Assembly (NCBI RefSeq): GCF_013403985.1 | Contig: NZ_JABFDF010000006.1 | Location: forward strand, 62,001-126,000 | Direction of reading: 5' to 3' | DNA from: Winogradskyella ludwigii | Lineage (GTDB): Bacteria; Bacteroidota; Bacteroidia; Flavobacteriales; Flavobacteriaceae | DNA: 64,000 nucleotides | Shown here: piece by piece, positions 61,405 through 64,000 of the stretch | Numbering within the stretch: the stretch's first letter is position 1 | How the letters are laid out: each line of letters begins with the position of its first letter | Notes under the pieces: model-generated | What the model was told of the DNA's origin: nothing | What the model saw: the letters and a program-made list of their open reading frames with translations, nothing else | The model's database searches: none | Position numbers and translations under genes: made by a program

Positions 61405-63306
61405 ATGCATCCTATAGAAGTTTTAGAGCGATACTGGAATCATACATCCTTTAGACCGTTTCAAGAAGAAATTATAACATCGGTTTTAGAACGCGATGAT
61501 ACGTTTGCGTTATTACCAACTGGAGGTGGAAAATCGATTTGTTTTCAAATTCCGGCTTTAATTCAAGATGGTATTTGTATTGTTGTTTCTCCTTTAGTGG
61601 CTTTAATGAAAGACCAAGTTAATACCTTAAAAGTTAAAGGCATTAAAGCAATAGCATTAACTTCTGGTATATCTTACAAAGATCTAGACACCCAATTAGA
61701 CAATTGTATTTACGGCAATTACAAATTTTTATACCTCTCACCAGAACGCTTACAACAAACGTTAGTACAAGAGCGGATTCAGCAAATGAAAGTGAACTTA
61801 ATTGCTGTAGACGAAGCGCACTGTATAAGTCAGTGGGGAAATGATTTCAGGCCAGCTTACAAGAATATTTCAATATTACGAGAAATGCATCCGCATGTGA
61901 ATTGTATTGCTTTAACAGCTACTGCAAAACATAATGTGGTTGAAGATATTGTTGAAAATCTAGACTTCATCAATCCCAAAATCTATAAAGCGTCTTTTGC
62001 GAGACCAAATATTGCATATAATGTTAAGCATACTGATGATAAATTATTTCAGCTAGAACACCTTTTAACAACCTATTCTGGATCTTCAATTGTATATGTC
62101 AGAAACAGAAGAGCAACTACTGATATTCATAATTTCTTAACTGCTAAAGGGTTTTCTTCCACGTTTTATCATGGAGGTATTACCAATAAAGAAAAGCAAG
62201 ACCGTTTGCATCAATGGACCAATGGCCAGAAAGAAATTATGGTGGCAACAACCGCTTTTGGAATGGGTATTGACAAAGCCAACGTAAAAACGGTTATTCA
62301 TTTTAATTTACCCGAAAGTTTAGAAAGCTATTACCAAGAAGCTGGTAGAGCTGGTAGAAATGGCGAATTAGCACATGCCATTATTTTAAAACAACATATA
62401 GATGAAGACCGGCTTCGAAGTCAGTTTCTAAGTACACTCCCTTCCGTTGCTTTTGTAAAAACGGTTTATAATAGGCTTTGTAATTATTTTCAAATATCTT
62501 ATGGTGAAGGAGAAAATACCTTACATCAATTCGATTTTAAATCCTTTTGTAGTCATTATAAATTAAAAGCAAGTATTACTTATAATGCGTTACTACTATT
62601 AGATAGAAATGCAATTATTACACTCACACAACACTTTAATTTTAGAACCAAAATTCAGTTTATAACCACTAATGCTGTTTTGTTTAAGTATTTAGAAACA
62701 CATAAGGATTTAAATATTTTAACCAAAGTACTGTTAAGAACTTATGGCGGAATTTTTGATTATGAAACGAAAGTAAATCTTGGTTTAGTAACAAAAAAAG
62801 CCAATTTACCAGAACAACAAGCTATAACTCAATTACAACGTTTAGAAAAAGACGAAGTCATCAGTTTACAAATGGCAAATACAGATTCTGAAATTACGTT
62901 TTTAAAACCTAGAGAAGATGCTATTACTATAAACCCGATTGCAAAAACTATTGAACAGCAACATATGTTGAAACACCAACAAATTGAATCTGTTTTACAT
63001 TATATACAAAATGATTCGGTTTGTAGAAGTCTTCAACTCCTACTTTATTTTGGAGAAAAATCGAACAAAACCTGTGGTAAATGTTCGGTTTGTATCGCAA
63101 AAGCTTCAAAAACAGCCAATACTTCAACAGCACCTGTTTCACTTCAAATTATAAAACAATTAGAAACGCAAGCATTATCTTCGCGACAATTATTGCAGCT
63201 TATTTCATGTTCTGAACAAGCGCTTCTTAAAAGTATTTCAGAATTAATAGAACTCAGAAAAATAGAATTAACACCAGCTAACACTTACATATTGCATGAC
63301 AAATAA
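61405..63306 (+). CDS. recQ: RecQ-family ATP-dependent DNA helicase
   Basis: The 633-residue superfamily 2 helicase has motif I PTGGGKSICFQ, the DEAH box VDEAHCISQWG, motif V-VI in TTAFGMGIDKANVKTVIHF and YYQEAGRAGRNG, and a zinc site with cysteines in CRSLQ and CGKCSVC. It unwinds DNA 3' to 5' in repair and recombination. The C-terminus is short and no HRDC domain is evident, unlike the longer RecQ found in many relatives, so a second RecQ may exist elsewhere. It overlaps fmt by 11 bp. Confidence 0.94.
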   Translation: MHPIEVLERYWNHTSFRPFQEEIITSVLERDDTFALLPTGGGKSICFQIPALIQDGICIVVSPLVALMKDQVNTLKVKGIKAIALTSGISYKDLDTQLDNCIYGNYKFLYLSPERLQQTLVQERIQQMKVNLIAVDEAHCISQWGNDFRPAYKNISILREMHPHVNCIALTATAKHNVVEDIVENLDFINPKIYKASFARPNIAYNVKHTDDKLFQLEHLLTTYSGSSIVYVRNRRATTDIHNFLTAKGFSSTFYHGGITNKEKQDRLHQWTNGQKEIMVATTAFGMGIDKANVKTVIHFNLPESLESYYQEAGRAGRNGELAHAIILKQHIDEDRLRSQFLSTLPSVAFVKTVYNRLCNYFQISYGEGENTLHQFDFKSFCSHYKLKASITYNALLLLDRNAIITLTQHFNFRTKIQFITTNAVLFKYLETHKDLNILTKVLLRTYGGIFDYETKVNLGLVTKKANLPEQQAITQLQRLEKDEVISLQMANTDSEITFLKPREDAITINPIAKTIEQQHMLKHQQIESVLHYIQNDSVCRSLQLLLYFGEKSNKTCGKCSVCIAKASKTANTSTAPVSLQIIKQLETQALSSRQLLQLISCSEQALLKSISELIELRKIELTPANTYILHDK

Positions 63307-64000
63307 ACGTGATTTACGCATTGTATTCATGGGAACACCAGATTTTGCTGTTGCCACTTTAAAAACTCTTATAGACCACAATTATAAAGTTGTTGGTGTT
63401 ATTACTGCGCCAGATAAACCTGCAGGACGTGGACAAAAATTACGGGCTTCTGCAGTAAAACAATTTGCTTTAGACAACGATTTAAACATTTTACAACCTA
63501 CAAATTTAAAAGCTGAATCTTTTTTAAGTGAGTTGAAAGCTTTAAACGCCAATTTACAAATTATAGTGGCATTTAGAATGTTACCAAAAGTAGTTTGGCA
63601 AATGCCAGCGTTTGGTACGTTTAATCTTCACGCGTCTCTATTACCGCAATATAGAGGTGCTGCACCAATTCATTGGGCTATAATTAATGGTGAAACAAAA
63701 ACAGGAGTGACAACATTTTTTATTGATGAAAAAATTGATACTGGAGCCATTATACAACATCAGGAAACTGAAATAGGAACAAATACGACTGTTGGCGAAT
63801 TGCATGACGAATTAATGGCTATAGGAAGTGAACTCGTTGTTAAAACCGTTGCGCAAATTGAAAACGATGCTGTAGCCACCGTAATTCAGCCTCAAACAGA
63901 AGATTTAAAGACCGCTTACAAGCTTAACAGAGATAATTGTAAAATAGATTGGTCGCTTCCTATTGATACGGTATTTAATAAAATTAGAGGATTAAATCCA
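63296..64000 (+). CDS. fmt: Methionyl-tRNA formyltransferase (partial, 5' part)
   Basis: The first 235 codons are present; the gene runs off the window end. The N-terminus RIVFMGTPDFAVATL is the formyltransferase signature, and FNLHASLLPQYRGAAPIHWAI with Asn, His and the later Asp (IDTGAII) forms the active site that transfers a formyl group from 10-formyl-THF to Met-tRNA. The start overlaps the recQ end by 11 bp, which suggests coupled translation. Confidence 0.96.
   Translation, partial: MTNKRDLRIVFMGTPDFAVATLKTLIDHNYKVVGVITAPDKPAGRGQKLRASAVKQFALDNDLNILQPTNLKAESFLSELKALNANLQIIVAFRMLPKVVWQMPAFGTFNLHASLLPQYRGAAPIHWAIINGETKTGVTTFFIDEKIDTGAIIQHQETEIGTNTTVGELHDELMAIGSELVVKTVAQIENDAVATVIQPQTEDLKTAYKLNRDNCKIDWSLPIDTVFNKIRGLNP

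Overview
The window is about 64 kb of AT-rich chromosome from a member of the Flavobacteriaceae (Bacteroidota), probably marine. This rests on several things seen together. Two secreted proteins end in type IX secretion (T9SS) sorting domains. There is a ResB-CcsA fusion, a bacillithiol deacetylase (BshB1) and a geranylgeranylglycerol-phosphate synthase-type UbiA enzyme. Families such as DUF4290, DUF2911, DUF3108 and DUF6428 are present, as is a small protein resembling the Lacal_2735 family. Promoters follow the Bacteroidota pattern TTTG-N19-TAnnTTTG, best seen before the two tRNA genes. No insertion sequence, phage, CRISPR array or rRNA was found. Gene density is high and typical of core chromosome.

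Layout: 1-153 is the 3' end of pheT with a terminator. 317-2338 is a secreted leucine-rich-repeat protein. 2707-10898 holds thiol peroxidase, diacylglycerol kinase, a peptidase, FtsK, LolA, an LptF/G permease and RibB. 10895-14820 runs leftward: a GH16 glucanase, a DegT-type aminotransferase, a nitroreductase and tRNA-Ser. 14998-18940 has a DUF3108 protein, a small membrane protein and two tandem M28 peptidases. 19161-27642 has tRNA-His, BshB1, PEP carboxykinase, a trans-sulfuration enzyme, the cytochrome c assembly fusion, MscL and a truncated globin. 27712-30908 is an operon with a KdsC-like phosphatase, a UbiA prenyltransferase and Maf. 31052-39876 carries a lipoprotein, MscS, CorA, a PIG-L deacetylase, a sodium/solute symporter and a Gfo/Idh/MocA oxidoreductase. 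39932-40777 is a DUF2911 protein. 40957-43476 is an arsenic-resistance operon. 58176-64000 holds MurA, DUF4290, DUF493, an ATPase, RecQ and the 5' part of fmt.

The most interesting region is 43513-57586. Two consecutive operons on the + strand carry four photolyase/cryptochrome paralogues: a DASH type, an iron-sulfur type, an unassigned type and a CPD type. With them are an ABC1 (UbiB-like) kinase, a flavin reductase, three SDR-type or related oxidoreductase genes or modules, a DUF2256 zinc-finger-like peptide, a TIGR03643 protein, GTP cyclohydrolase I, a glutathione peroxidase, TspO, an SRPBCC protein and several uncharacterised small proteins. The first gene encodes a TetR-like regulator. 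Both operons start with the same unusual promoter: inverted repeat GTTTAAC-N14-GTTAAAC, then exactly 6 bp, then a TAnnTTT-type -7 box. This suggests a coordinated light/photo-oxidative damage regulon under a regulator that is not the classical MerR-type LitR. The shared site is direct sequence evidence; that the TetR-like protein binds it is inference.

Several tracked start codons looked too early and were moved: the trans-sulfuration enzyme, MscS, DUF4290 (TTG start) and DUF493. Three genes are too short for routine ORF calling and are added: a 39-residue membrane peptide, DUF2256 and the Lacal_2735-like protein.
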